This document shows, in pieces, positions 1 to 8,043 of a DNA stretch of 64,000 nt. The position numbers and the translations under genes are program-made. The stretch is from the NCBI RefSeq assembly GCF_001611275.1, contig NZ_CP015080.1:3860653-3924652 (forward strand), read 5' to 3'. The notes under the pieces are model-generated. The model searched no databases. It was not told the DNA's origin and was given only the letters and a program-made list of their open reading frames with translations. The stretch comes from Desulfuromonas sp. DDH964. GTDB lineage: Bacteria; Desulfobacterota; Desulfuromonadia; Desulfuromonadales; DDH964. Positions within the stretch are counted from its first letter, which is position 1. The number at the start of each line of letters is the position of its first letter.

Positions 1-321
1 AACCCGGTGGACCCGGTTGGTGTCGGTCAGCTTGCGCAGCTCGGGGGAGAGGGCATTGGGGTAAATGATGGAGTCCTTCTCCGAGAGGAGAATCCCGTAA
101 TGGGTAATCCCCATCTCTTCGTAAACCGTCATCGCCTCCATCCGGATCGGGCCGCGGCAGACGATCAGCGGCTTGAGGTCCTCGCAGGCGAAGGACCGGA
201 CCCATTCGGAACTCGACAGGCTCAGGCGCCGGTCACGATGAATCAGCGGATTGTTGCTGTAATAGTCGATTTTCTCAGCCATGGGTGCTATCTCCAGATC
301 GAAACCTTGATTCGCTTTCAT
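1..321 (-). CDS. Biotin carboxylase subunit of an acyl-CoA carboxylase, N-terminal part (cut by window edge)
   Basis: Only the first 107 codons are in the window; the gene continues past the left edge. The translation reads MKANQGFDLEIAPMAEK at the start, followed by a segment with CRGPIRMEAM and GILLSEKDSI. This pre-region resembles the N-terminus of biotin-carboxylase-like ATP-grasp proteins from Geobacter relatives (family recollection, not a search). The ATP-grasp domain itself lies outside the window, so the function rests mainly on context: the carboxyltransferase partner ends only 25 bases upstream on the same strand. Two starts are possible. The ATG at 321 has AGGAG about 12 bases upstream. 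The ATG at 282 has GGAG at a better 9-base spacing. The pair would carboxylate an acyl-CoA using biotin. Confidence 0.6.
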   Translation of the reverse strand, partial: MKANQGFDLEIAPMAEKIDYYSNNPLIHRDRRLSLSSSEWVRSFACEDLKPLIVCRGPIRMEAMTVYEEMGITHYGILLSEKDSIIYPNALSPELRKLTDTNRVHRV

Positions 322-346
322 TCGCAATCACGCTCCTGCCACGCCA

Positions 347-2071
347 TCAATGGAACTCGCGCTGCGGGGCAACCATCGGGCCGGCTTTGTAATGCCGCAT
401 CAAAAAGGCGATGTTCTCACCCAGCACCTTGCGCAGATCGGTCGGCATCACGATCGAGGAGATCGAACCGAGAGCGAGGCCCTCTTTCGGGTTCATCAGC
501 TCTTTTTCGTAGCGCAGGTTGAGGGCCGCCTCCTGGGCCTTGAGCCATTCGGCGGCTTCCTTCTCGGCGTCGCGTTTGGCCTCGGCGCCCTCCATTCCGG
601 CCGTGATACGCTCAGCCGTTCCCTGCTTGACCATGGCGGCAGCCTCGGAACGCACCTTGCGCAGATCTCCCTTGTAGACGAACTCCTTGCCGGCCGGCCC
701 CATGACCGCGAGGCGGGTGGTCGGCAGGGCGAGCACCAGGTCGGCGCCGGTCGGGTAGTTGTTGTAGGAAGCGTAGGCGCCGCCAAAGGCGTTGCGCAGG
801 ATCAGCAGAATCCGCGGCGTGCGCACATCGACGATCGAATCGAGCATCGAGCGACCTGCCTGCACGATACCGCGCGCTTCCTGGTCCCGGCCGGGGAGGA
901 AGCCGGTGGTGTCTTCCATGAAGATCAGCGGGATATTGTAGATGTTGCAGAAGCGGACGAAGCGGGCGATCTTTACCGCCGAGTCGCAGTCGATCTGCCC
1001 CGAAGAGACCGCCGAGTTGTTGGCGACGAAACCGACCACGTGGCCACCGAGACGACCGAAGGCGGTGACCGCTTCGCGGGCCCGTTCCGGCTGGATTTCA
1101 AGGTAGTCACCGTGATCGCAGATCTGCTGGATCACGATTGAGACGTCGAAGGGGGTATTGAACCCAGTCGGCGAGTTGAAGGCCTTTTTCAGCAGGGTAT
1201 TGATCTCCCAGGTCCGCCGGTCGAGAGGGTCGCTGGTCGCCTGGAAGGGTGCCGAACTCGAATTGTTGTCGGGAATGTAACTGAGCAGGCGCACCGCGGT
1301 GCGCAGCGCGGCCACTTCGTCCGAAACGGTCAAGTCGGCCACGCCTGAGGCGCCATGCACCTTGGGGCCGCCAAGCTCCTCCGGGGTGATATCCTCGCCA
1401 AGGACCGACTTGACAACGCCGGGACCGGTCAACCCGAAGAAGGTGTCGTTGGGCTGGATGACAAAGCTCCCCTGGCGGGGGAGATAGGAGCCGCCGCCGG
1501 CGTTGAAGCCGAACATGCACATGATCGACGGAACGACGCCGCTGATCTTGCGCAGCGCGGTGAACGCCTCGGCATAGCCATCGAGTCCGCCGACCCCGGC
1601 CGGGACGAAGGCGCCGGCCGAATCGTTCATGCCGATGACCGGAATCCCTTTTTCGCCCGCCATGTTGAAGAGCTTGGCGAGCTTGCTGCCGTTGGTGGCA
1701 TCGATGGAGCCGGCCCGCACGGTGAAGTCATGGCCGTAAACCGCGACATCGCGGCCACCGATATTGAGAATGCCAGTGACGAGGGAAGCGCCGTCGAGGT
1801 TCTTGCCCCAGTTCTGGAAGAGGATATTGGGTTCTTCCTGGGTGAGAACCTTGATTCTTTCCCAAACCGTCATCCGTTTTTTGAAGTGCTGTTTTTCGAC
1901 CTGGCTGACCTGCACCGACTTGATCGGCCGCTCGATCAGCGCATGACCTTCCTTCATGACCTCTTCATAAGGCCCTTGTTTGCCGGCAATTTCACCGGGG
2001 ATGGTAAATTCGACTTCCTCGGGCGGAGCCAATGGATTTTTCAGTGACGGTTTGATCACGCTCTTGGCCAT
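347..2071 (-). CDS. Acyl-CoA carboxylase carboxyltransferase subunit (propionyl-CoA carboxylase beta / GcdA-like)
   Basis: A 574-residue carboxyltransferase of the crotonase superfamily that transfers carboxyl groups between carboxybiotin and an acyl-CoA. Both halves of the fold are recognisable. The N-terminal half has [19 protein letters not shown] and then [11 protein letters not shown]. The C-terminal half has [25 protein letters not shown] and [14 protein letters not shown]. The C-terminal tail around residues 480-530 is rich in Lys, Glu and Ala. I start it at the ATG at 2071 ([10 protein letters not shown]), which has GAGGG 9 bases upstream; the longer reading frame adds 15 residues without a ribosome site. 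It heads a two-gene operon with the biotin carboxylase. The acyl-CoA substrate (propionyl, glutaconyl or other) cannot be told from sequence alone. Confidence 0.88.
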   Translation of the reverse strand: MAKSVIKPSLKNPLAPPEEVEFTIPGEIAGKQGPYEEVMKEGHALIERPIKSVQVSQVEKQHFKKRMTVWERIKVLTQEEPNILFQNWGKNLDGASLVTGILNIGGRDVAVYGHDFTVRAGSIDATNGSKLAKLFNMAGEKGIPVIGMNDSAGAFVPAGVGGLDGYAEAFTALRKISGVVPSIMCMFGFNAGGGSYLPRQGSFVIQPNDTFFGLTGPGVVKSVLGEDITPEELGGPKVHGASGVADLTVSDEVAALRTAVRLLSYIPDNNSSSAPFQATSDPLDRRTWEINTLLKKAFNSPTGFNTPFDVSIVIQQICDHGDYLEIQPERAREAVTAFGRLGGHVVGFVANNSAVSSGQIDCDSAVKIARFVRFCNIYNIPLIFMEDTTGFLPGRDQEARGIVQAGRSMLDSIVDVRTPRILLILRNAFGGAYASYNNYPTGADLVLALPTTRLAVMGPAGKEFVYKGDLRKVRSEAAAMVKQGTAERITAGMEGAEAKRDAEKEAAEWLKAQEAALNLRYEKELMNPKEGLALGSISSIVMPTDLRKVLGENIAFLMRHYKAGPMVAPQREFH

Positions 2072-2218
2072 TTCGCACATCCCTCTGCTGGTTGGATTGG
2101 TAAAGACTCCCTGCAAGGGTGCCCGGCACCGATGCGGGGTTGCCTGTCGATGATAACGTCTTGAAAATGCAGGAAACCGGGAAACTTTTCTTTAGAACGT
2201 CGTTTCTCGGACACCCGT

Positions 2219-2248
2219 TACAAAACAAAAAACTCGGCGAATTGTCAA
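2219..2248 (-). promoter_or_regulatory. Possible sigma70 promoter of the carboxylase operon
   Basis: On the minus strand TTGACA (2243-2248) is followed after 18 bases by TTTGTA (2219-2224), in an AT-rich island about 150 bases upstream of the carboxyltransferase start. The -35 is perfect and the -10 is weak. Confidence 0.35.
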
Positions 2249-2596
2249 GGAAAATTTTATTTTGGGTAAAATATGCTCCCGCCAACCAGCGTCGATTCTT
2301 TTAACATCAATGAAAATTTTTACTGCCGGTAGCGCCTTGGGACTGCAGCGCAAATGCCGGTCAGACCAATGAACAACCTATCCTGAGATACTTTAACTAT
2401 TTGAACTAAAAAGATAAAAGAGATCGCCATCGGTGCGCCGACGTTGTTCCAAGCCACCACAGCGCCAGCCGGTGTTGTTCGCAGGCTACCCCCCTGGCCC
2501 TGCAATCACGACGAAATATTAGTCAGGGTAAAATTCCGTTTTGATTTTCTAAAAATTTAAGGGCGATGGATTTCGCGAGGAACACGGCTGGGGTAG
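2249..2596. other. Gene-free interval between the carboxylase operon and serA
   Basis: This stretch is AT-richer than the rest of the window. It contains only short reading frames without ribosome sites or recognisable products. I see no RNA gene or repeat in it. Confidence 0.5.
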
Positions 2597-2627
2597 AAAA
2601 AAACAGGCCTCCGGGAAGGAGGCCTGT
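2597..2627 (-). terminator. Rho-independent terminator of serA
   Basis: A perfect 10-bp stem (2603-2612 paired with 2618-2627, loop of five) is followed on the minus strand by a run of seven T. It lies 34 bases beyond the serA stop codon. Confidence 0.9.
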
Positions 2628-2661
2628 CGCTGGGCATGGTTTACAGGGGAGGGGGGGGCAT

Positions 2662-4254
2662 TCAGCCCTTCATATGAACGGCCTTGATGAAACGTGTCCC
2701 AACCGCCGCCGCGAGACGTGCAATCACCTCGTCGCTGGCAGGCGTATCGAGAGAGAGAACCACCATCGCCTCACCAGCCTTGGCGCGCCGGCCGAGGTTC
2801 ATCGAGCCGATATTGATTCCGGCCTCACCGAGGATGGTGCCGATCTTGCCGATCAGGCCCGGCTTGTCCTCGTAGCTCATCACCAGCATGTGCTCCTCGG
2901 GCTGGAAATCGGTGAAAAAGTCGCGCATCTTGACGATTTTCGGGATTCCCTCGAAGAGGGTCCCGGCAACGCTGCGTTTTCCTTCAGGGCTCTCCAGGCA
3001 GAGGGTTACCAGGTTGGAAAAGGAGCCGGTTTCGGTCGTGCGAACCTCCTCGACGATGATGCCCATCGAGTTCGCCACCAGCCGGGCATTGACCATATTC
3101 ACGTCCTGTTCGGTCTGCCGGTTGAGCAGCGCCGCCAGACCACAGACGGTAATCGGCGCGCAGTCAAAACGGGCCAGTTTGCCATTATAGGCAAAGATCA
3201 CCTTGTTGGGGTTGGGCGGTGCCAGCTGGGAAATAAACTCTCCCATCTGGCTGATCAGGGCCATGAACGGCTTCATGTGCTCCATCAGATCAGGGTCGAA
3301 CTTGGGAATGTTCACGGCATTCTCCAAGGGGCGTCCATCGAGGTAATTGACCAGTTCGCGGCTGACGTCCACCGCCACATTTTTCTGGGCCTCGAAGGTA
3401 TTTGCGCCGAGGTGCGGCGTAACCACCATGCGCGGGTGGGCGATCAGCTGCTGCAGAACGTCACTGTCGGGCGGTTCCGAGCTCCAGACATCAAAGGCGG
3501 CGCCGATACATTTGCCCGACTGCAGGGCGGCGAGCATCGCTGTCTCCTCGATTATCCCACCGCGGGCGCAGTTAACGACGATCACCCCGTCCTTCATGGC
3601 GCGAAAATGTTCGTTGCCGATCATGCCCCGGGTCTCGTCGTTGAGGGGTGTATGCACCGTGATGATGTCAGCATAGCGAACGATATCCTCGAGCGATACC
3701 AGCCGGACCCCGAGATCTTCCCCACGCTTTTCCGCTATATAGGGATCATAGGCGATAACCTCGGCCTCGAAGGCCTTGCAGCGCAGAGCCACCCGCCCGC
3801 CAACCTTGCCGAGGCCGATGATGCCGATTGTCTTCCCTTTGAGTTCATAACCGGTAAAGGGGGCCCGCTTCCACTCACCACCTTTGAGGCTGGCATTGGC
3901 AACGGTTATGTTACGGCAGAGGGAGAGGAGAAGCGCCATGGTGTGCTCGGCCGCCGAATTCACATTGCCGAAAGGAGCGTTGACAACAATGATCCCCTTG
4001 TTGCTGGCCGCCTCGACATCGACATTGTCAATACCAACCCCGGCCCGGGCAACTATTTTCAGGTTCCGGGCGTGCTCCAGCAGTTCGGCATCGATCTGGG
4101 TTCCGCTGCGGGTAATGATGGCATCATAATCGCCGATGGTCCGGTAGAGTTCCTTGCGGGAGAGGCCAAGGCGAACATCAAACTCGATGCGCGTATCTCC
4201 AACCAGGGGCTGCAGACCCTCTTGGGAGATCTCGTCGGTAATCAGAACTCGCAT
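2662..4254 (-). CDS. serA: D-3-phosphoglycerate dehydrogenase
   Basis: The first step of serine biosynthesis: oxidises 3-phosphoglycerate to 3-phosphohydroxypyruvate with NAD in the cytoplasm. The protein has 530 residues, the long form with an intervening domain and a C-terminal ACT domain. The NAD-binding fingerprint GIIGLGKVGGRVA lies near residue 145, followed by the dehydrogenase stretch INCARGG-like VVNCARGGIIEE and TPHLGANT with the catalytic His. The ACT domain begins at LVMSYEDKPGLIGKIG. I start at the ATG at 4254 (MRVLITDE) because GGAAGGAG lies 5 bases upstream; the longer frame adds 12 residues. It has its own strong promoter and terminator, so it is probably monocistronic. Feedback by serine through the ACT domain is likely but not visible. 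Confidence 0.96.
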   Translation of the reverse strand: MRVLITDEISQEGLQPLVGDTRIEFDVRLGLSRKELYRTIGDYDAIITRSGTQIDAELLEHARNLKIVARAGVGIDNVDVEAASNKGIIVVNAPFGNVNSAAEHTMALLLSLCRNITVANASLKGGEWKRAPFTGYELKGKTIGIIGLGKVGGRVALRCKAFEAEVIAYDPYIAEKRGEDLGVRLVSLEDIVRYADIITVHTPLNDETRGMIGNEHFRAMKDGVIVVNCARGGIIEETAMLAALQSGKCIGAAFDVWSSEPPDSDVLQQLIAHPRMVVTPHLGANTFEAQKNVAVDVSRELVNYLDGRPLENAVNIPKFDPDLMEHMKPFMALISQMGEFISQLAPPNPNKVIFAYNGKLARFDCAPITVCGLAALLNRQTEQDVNMVNARLVANSMGIIVEEVRTTETGSFSNLVTLCLESPEGKRSVAGTLFEGIPKIVKMRDFFTDFQPEEHMLVMSYEDKPGLIGKIGTILGEAGINIGSMNLGRRAKAGEAMVVLSLDTPASDEVIARLAAAVGTRFIKAVHMKG

Positions 4255-4319
4255 GCAAACTCCTTCCATTGCCGTTTTCCGCGCCGGCAAAAACGCGCCT
4301 GGGTTTTGGGAAAGCCAGA

Positions 4320-4348
4320 ATTTTAGCCCTTTTACCTGACCCTGTCAA
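4320..4348 (-). promoter_or_regulatory. Sigma70 promoter of serA
   Basis: On the minus strand TTGACA (4343-4348) and TAAAAT (4320-4325) are separated by exactly 17 bases, a near-consensus promoter about 65 bases upstream of the serA start. Confidence 0.8.
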
Positions 4349-4384
4349 CGCCGTAGACAGCACCAAAAGCCCATGCAAAACCGA

Positions 4385-4636
4385 CTACTTGACCAGCTTG
4401 AGTCCGGGCTGCGCCGGGGCGCTGCCGGGAGCCGACGGGGGCTTTTGCGGCGCGCCGGCATAGGGGAGGGTCCCGTCGGCGAACATTTGCGCAACCGTTT
4501 CGGCAATTGTCAGGCACTGCTTCATGCAGACCTTGCGAACCGGACAGCTGCTGCAGTCGGCTGCACCGCCGGCACTGCGCAGGGCATGGATGACCAGCTC
4601 GACACTCTCCGCCTGGCTCAAAGGGACGAGAAACAT
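4385..4636 (-). CDS. Small Cys-rich protein of unknown function
   Basis: An 83-residue protein that I do not recognise by name. It starts [15 protein letters not shown] at the ATG at 4636, with AGGAG five bases upstream. The first half is probably helical. It then carries a tight cysteine cluster, [14 protein letters not shown] (spacing C-x2-C-x5-C-x3-C), that could hold an iron-sulfur cluster or zinc. The C-terminus is Pro/Ala-rich and looks unstructured. It lies downstream of aroF on the same strand, after a 123-base gap with a GC-rich hairpin. The cysteine pattern resembles short Fe-S or zinc-binding motifs, but no family assignment is safe. Confidence 0.65.
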   Translation of the reverse strand: MFLVPLSQAESVELVIHALRSAGGAADCSSCPVRKVCMKQCLTIAETVAQMFADGTLPYAGAPQKPPSAPGSAPAQPGLKLVK

Positions 4637-4759
4637 AAAAACTCCTGTCGTTTTTCTCGGTCGGACAAACCCGGAACAGGGCCCCACTGGCCAGCGGCCG
4701 GCAGTGAAGGCCACCCCACGGGGTCGTGCCCGGTGGGGTGCAAAACAATACAGGCGCTG

Positions 4760-5779
4760 CTACAAACGCTTGTCGGCAACCTGGGCAAACGCCTTGAGCT
4801 TGGTCATCATGGTGGCGAATTCGGCCGGCCGCAACGACTGCGGGCCGTCGCTGGCTGCAGTTTCCGGCGTGGGATGGACCTCGACGATCAGACCGTCGGC
4901 CCCTGCGGCCACTGCAGCGTAGCACATGGAGGGGACCAGGCTGGCATGGCCGGTTGCGTGGGAGGGATCGATGACCACCGGCAGGTGAGTCAGCTCCTTG
5001 AGCACCGGCACCGCCGAGATATCGAGGGTATTGCGGGTCGCGGTCTCGAAGGTCCGGATCCCCCGCTCACAGAGGATCACCCGCCGGTTCCCCTCGGCGA
5101 GGATGTATTCGGCACTCATCAGAAATTCCTGGATCGTCGTTGCCATGCCGCGCTTGAGCAGGATCGGCTTGTCGAGGCGGCCGAGAATCTTGAGGAGGGC
5201 GAAATTCTGCACGTTGCGGGCACCGACCTGCATGATATCGGCATATCGGGCCACCAGTTCGACGTCGCGGGGATTGACGACCTCGGTGATAATCGGCAAC
5301 CCGGTCGCTTCCCGGGCCTGAACCAGCAGCTTGAGGCCGTCCTCTTCCATTCCCTGGAAGGAGTAGGGGCTGGTCCTGGGCTTGAAGGCCCCGCCGCGCA
5401 GCACCTTGGCCCCGGCTGCCTTGACCGCCCGTGCGCATTCCAGGATCTGGGCTTCGTTCTCCACGGCACAGGGCCCCGCCATCACCAGGAAGGAGCCGCC
5501 GCCGACAGTCAACCCGGGGACGATTTCGATGGTGCTCGGCTCGGGTTTGACCTCGCGACTGGCCAGCTTGTAGGGCTTGAGGATCGGCACCACGCTCTCG
5601 ACCCCGGGGAGCGATTCCAGGGCCTGGAGCACCGACTTGCCGCGTTCGTCGCCGACCGCGCCGACCACGTTCCGGGTCTCCCCGTGGATGACGTGGGGCT
5701 TGTAACCCAACTCCCGAATTCGCTTTTTGACCTCGGCCAGTTCGTCCTTGCTGGCACCCTGCTTCATTACGATGATCAT
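4760..5779 (-). CDS. aroF: 3-deoxy-7-phosphoheptulonate (DAHP) synthase
   Basis: The first step of the shikimate pathway: condenses phosphoenolpyruvate and erythrose 4-phosphate, committing carbon to Phe, Tyr and Trp. The 339-residue length and layout fit the Thermotoga/Bacillus-type enzymes. An N-terminal ferredoxin-like regulatory domain of about 75 residues ([14 protein letters not shown] onward) precedes the TIM barrel. The barrel shows [50 protein letters not shown] and the metal/phosphate-binding [10 protein letters not shown]. The start at 5779 has AGGGG nine bases upstream. The N-terminal domain usually mediates feedback by Tyr or Phe. Transcription is probably controlled by the attenuator upstream (leader peptide at 5942-6034). 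Confidence 0.95.
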   Translation of the reverse strand: MIIVMKQGASKDELAEVKKRIRELGYKPHVIHGETRNVVGAVGDERGKSVLQALESLPGVESVVPILKPYKLASREVKPEPSTIEIVPGLTVGGGSFLVMAGPCAVENEAQILECARAVKAAGAKVLRGGAFKPRTSPYSFQGMEEDGLKLLVQAREATGLPIITEVVNPRDVELVARYADIMQVGARNVQNFALLKILGRLDKPILLKRGMATTIQEFLMSAEYILAEGNRRVILCERGIRTFETATRNTLDISAVPVLKELTHLPVVIDPSHATGHASLVPSMCYAAVAAGADGLIVEVHPTPETAASDGPQSLRPAEFATMMTKLKAFAQVADKRL

Positions 5780-5880
5780 CTGTCTGTACCCCTTTCCTCC
5801 GGTTGAGAGTGATGGAATGGGTCAGGCCGCCCGGGAACCCCATGGCGGCCTGCAGTTCGCTCCGGAGGCCCGGAGACAGC

Positions 5881-5972
5881 AAAACCATGGGAGGCCGGTC
5901 GGTCTGCCCATGGTTTTTGATCCTCTTTTATCGCGGTTTGCCTACGATAGCGGACCTTTCCCCACGGCAGAC
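5881..5972 (-). promoter_or_regulatory. Predicted transcription attenuator of aroF (antiterminator / terminator hairpins)
   Basis: Read on the minus strand after the leader peptide. Segment A (5960-5972) is GTCTGCCGTGGGG, inside the last codons of the leader. Segment B (5901-5913) is CCATGGGCAGACC. Segment C (5885-5891) is CCCATGG. A can pair with B over GTCTGCC/GGCAGAC plus flanking G-C pairs. B can instead pair with C in an 11-bp stem (5881-5891 with 5907-5917, including flanking A-T pairs) that ends in four T, a terminator with a poor tail. The two structures share segment B and exclude each other, as in classical amino-acid attenuators. Confidence 0.65.
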
Positions 5973-6034
5973 GGCCTAAAGTAAAAGCCGTACCAGAAGG
6001 AAAAGCTGCTAAAGTTGGCGCCGACATGTTGCAT
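5942..6034 (-). CDS. aroF leader peptide, rich in Phe, Tyr and Trp
   Basis: A 30-residue reading frame on the minus strand starting at the ATG at 6034 (MQHVGANF) with AAGGA ten bases upstream, and ending at TAG 5942-5944. Residues 8-19 contain eight aromatic residues: Phe at 8, 11, 13, 17 and 19, Trp at 14, Tyr at 15 and 18. The last codons overlap the first arm of an antiterminator. The stop codon lies 162 bases before the aroF start. The peptide is most likely a ribosome-stalling sensor of charged tRNA-Phe/Tyr, not a functional protein. Codon content, ribosome site and hairpins are seen directly; the regulatory role follows from known leader-peptide attenuation of amino-acid operons. Confidence 0.72.
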   Translation of the reverse strand: MQHVGANFSSFSFWYGFYFRPSAVGKGPLS

Positions 6035-6174
6035 CTGAACTCGATCCTTAAAAAATGTCTGTTCTGTAACTAGCAGAATCTGTACTCCTTGGCAAGCGGA
6101 TAATGCTCCCCCGGGAGGAACACAATTGGCCCAGCATTGCACCAGTTGCACCCTGCTGCCGACCCGAATTTCTC

Positions 6175-6203
6175 TTGACAGCGGGACCGCATTTCGTTAT
6201 ATA
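6175..6203 (+). promoter_or_regulatory. Sigma70 promoter of tRNA-Phe
   Basis: TTGACA (6175-6180) and TATATA (6198-6203) are separated by 17 bases. Transcription would start near 6210, a few bases before the mature tRNA 5' end at 6217. Confidence 0.85.
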
Positions 6204-6216
6204 CATGCTTCCGTTC

Positions 6217-6292
<76 letters not shown>

Positions 6293-6298
6293 GACGCC

Positions 6299-6331
6299 AA
6301 AAGGGCCGTGGATTTCCACGGCCCTTTTTTT
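6299..6331 (+). terminator. Terminator after tRNA-Phe, probably bidirectional
   Basis: The 9-bp stem GGGCCGTGG/CCACGGCCC (6303-6311 with 6316-6324) is followed by seven T on the plus strand. On the minus strand it is followed by four T, so it may also end the lipoprotein operon that stops at 6381. Confidence 0.9.
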
Positions 6332-6380
6332 GTCCCACCGTATTTGCCGAGAGTTTCCCTTCCCCGCTCCCAATCGAAGT

Positions 6381-6950
6381 CTAGCCGCCGCGAATCTTTT
6401 GTTTGAGCGCAGCGACGACCTCCTTGACCGTCTCCTCAGCCAGATACTTGACGCCAATTTCGACCGTCGTCGATTGCCGGCTGGCAACATCATAGAACTC
6501 CAACCGATACCCGACCTCCATCTCAACCCCACGTGCCGGCGCGATGTAGGTGCGACGGTAAAGAATTGTGCCGAAGAGAATTTTTCCCGGGGCCCGGCTC
6601 AGGCCCAGATCTGCTTGCAGTTCAGCCGCGGTTTTGCCGCGCAGTTGCTGGGCCGTCTTTGCGGCGTGGTCATAATTTCGTTCCAGGTAGAGCTCGCTCT
6701 GAAAGAGCCCGGCATCGCGCAGGGCGTCGGAGAGGTTGGCGGCATCTTCCCCGCGACAGATGTAAAAGGCGGCGGCGGTCTTGGCAAAGGGGCCAAAGAC
6801 CAGGAGCGGCCCATCCCCCTTGAGGTCGGCGAGGTCACCCTGCACCACCTTGAATTCCTTGACGCCGTCGGTCATGGCCGTCATCTGTCCGAAAATCGGA
6901 CCGCACCCGGCCAGCAGCAACAAGCTCAGTCCCACCAGAATCCGCTTCAT
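6381..6950 (-). CDS. Predicted lipoprotein of unknown function
   Basis: A 189-residue protein starting at the ATG at 6950 (MKRILVGL) with AGGGG eight bases upstream. It has a lipoprotein signal peptide ending in the lipobox LLAGC at about residue 16. The mature part is mixed alpha/beta with no recognised motif. It has an internal segment QQLRGKTAAELQADLG and a C-terminal predicted beta-rich half (GVEMEVGYRLEFYDV). It begins two bases after the stop codon of the CxxCH lipoprotein gene, so the two are translationally coupled and both probably face the periplasm. No function can be assigned. Confidence 0.75.
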   Translation of the reverse strand: MKRILVGLSLLLLAGCGPIFGQMTAMTDGVKEFKVVQGDLADLKGDGPLLVFGPFAKTAAAFYICRGEDAANLSDALRDAGLFQSELYLERNYDHAAKTAQQLRGKTAAELQADLGLSRAPGKILFGTILYRRTYIAPARGVEMEVGYRLEFYDVASRQSTTVEIGVKYLAEETVKEVVAALKQKIRGG

Positions 6951-6952
6951 AC

Positions 6953-7165
6953 TCAACACCCCTTGCAGAGTTTATGGCAGCTCAGGCAATCGTCGTCCGC
7001 CTTGTGCCGCAACAGGTTGGCCGTATCGTGGCAGCCCCGACAATCGCTGGGGGTCGCCGCTTTGAGGTGGTCTGCAGTCGGCATGCGCCGGGGTGCATAG
7101 AGGGCAACCCGTGCCTCACACCCTACCAGCACCAGAAAGAGGATCAGGAAAGACAACCGATACAT
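6953..7165 (-). CDS. Small lipoprotein with two c-type heme motifs
   Basis: A 70-residue protein starting MYRLSFLILFLVLVGC at the ATG at 7165, with AAAGGA six bases upstream. The hydrophobic signal ends in a lipobox LVGC. The mature part, only about 55 residues, has two heme-attachment motifs, CRGCH and CLSCH, and ends in KLCKGC, a third Cys pair lacking the His. It would be a very small periplasmic or outer-membrane-anchored diheme cytochrome. Small c-type cytochromes are common in metal-reducing Desulfuromonadales, where they pass electrons across the envelope. The downstream lipoprotein is a likely partner. Heme attachment is inferred from the motif only. Confidence 0.78.
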   Translation of the reverse strand: MYRLSFLILFLVLVGCEARVALYAPRRMPTADHLKAATPSDCRGCHDTANLLRHKADDDCLSCHKLCKGC

Positions 7166-7214
7166 GAATGTTCCTTTCACCAAAGAAGTAGGTCGCTGCG
7201 ACCCTCGGTTCTGT

Positions 7215-7242
7215 AGCATAGCAATGCCCCTGAAAATCGCAA
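7215..7242 (-). promoter_or_regulatory. Possible promoter of the CxxCH lipoprotein operon, with a nearby perfect palindrome
   Basis: On the minus strand TTGCGA (7237-7242) and TATGCT (7215-7220) are separated by 16 bases. A 13-base perfect inverted repeat GGTCGCTGCGACC (7191-7203) sits just downstream in the transcribed leader. It could be an operator or a small hairpin. Confidence 0.45.
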
Positions 7243-7290
7243 TCGGTCAGAGAAATTTCGTCCCGGTTCGGCCATTCCGGCGCGAGGGTC

Positions 7291-8043
7291 TCAACTGAAC
7301 AGCAGCTTGAGGGCAAAGACAAAAACCGTCAGGGCCACCACCTGCTTGATCCAGTCATGCCCCTTTTTGACCGCCATGCGGGAGGCCACCCAGCCCCCCG
7401 CCGAATTCCCGGCGGCAAGCGCCAGACCGAGCGTCCAGTTGACCTGGTCGTGGGCCATGAAGACCGCCAGCGCCGGGATGGTGAAGATCAGCACTACGAT
7501 GATTTTCACCACGTTGGTGCGCACCAGATCGATGCCGTGCAAGACCAGCGCCGGGATGATCAGAAACCCGACTCCGGCCTGGACAAAACCACCATAGATG
7601 CCGATAAAAAAGAAGGAGGCCAGCAGCACCGCACCGCGACCGGGCGTCATCACCAGTTCCTCGACGCGGCGTTTTTTCATCGGGTCGACCAGGGTCAGGA
7701 CCAGGACGCCGAGCATGATCCCCGCCAGCAGGCGCTGGAACAGACGCTCGTCGATATCGACGGCGAGCCGGGCCCCGAGATAACTGCCGGCAATCGCCGG
7801 CAGGGAGCAGAAGAGGGCCAGGCGCCAGGGGAAAATCCCCTGGCGGCGAAAGGAGGTGATGGCAAAAATATTCTGGCACAAGACCCCGACCCGGTTGGTG
7901 CCGTTGGCAACCGCTGCCGGCAGGCCGAGGAAAATCAGCAGCGGCAGGGTCAGTAGTGAACCGCCGCCGGCCAGAATATTGAGGAAGCCGGAGATGAAGC
8001 CGACCACCAGCAGGGCCACGATCTGAAACGGCAGTCCGCTCAT
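7291..8043 (-). CDS. TSUP-family membrane permease (TauE/SafE sulfite-exporter family)
   Basis: A 250-residue integral membrane protein with about eight hydrophobic segments in two repeats. The first helix carries the family's glycine-rich FISGFLNILAGGGSLLTLPLL, and the second repeat has FIGIYGGFVQAGVGFLIIPAL. Family members export sulfite, sulfoacetate and other organosulfur anions, but the substrate here is unknown. The start codon overlaps the tcdA stop by four bases (ATGA), so translation is coupled in the tatD-like / tcdA / TSUP run. No terminator is visible after it before the cytochrome promoter. Confidence 0.88.
   Translation of the reverse strand: MSGLPFQIVALLVVGFISGFLNILAGGGSLLTLPLLIFLGLPAAVANGTNRVGVLCQNIFAITSFRRQGIFPWRLALFCSLPAIAGSYLGARLAVDIDERLFQRLLAGIMLGVLVLTLVDPMKKRRVEELVMTPGRGAVLLASFFFIGIYGGFVQAGVGFLIIPALVLHGIDLVRTNVVKIIVVLIFTIPALAVFMAHDQVNWTLGLALAAGNSAGGWVASRMAVKKGHDWIKQVVALTVFVFALKLLFS

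Noticed and set aside
7..522. 171-codon plus-strand frame at the left edge
   Set aside because: Runs antisense through the biotin carboxylase start and the carboxyltransferase end; the minus-strand genes explain the region.
4712..4740. GC-rich hairpin between aroF and the Cys-rich gene as a terminator
   Set aside because: The 8-bp stem CACCCCAC/GTGGGGTG lacks a T run on the minus strand; it may only stabilise RNA.
5942..6151. 69-residue minus-strand protein upstream of aroF
   Set aside because: The longer frame has no ribosome site at its first start. The internal ATG at 6034 has one, and the shorter reading explains the aromatic-codon cluster as a leader peptide.
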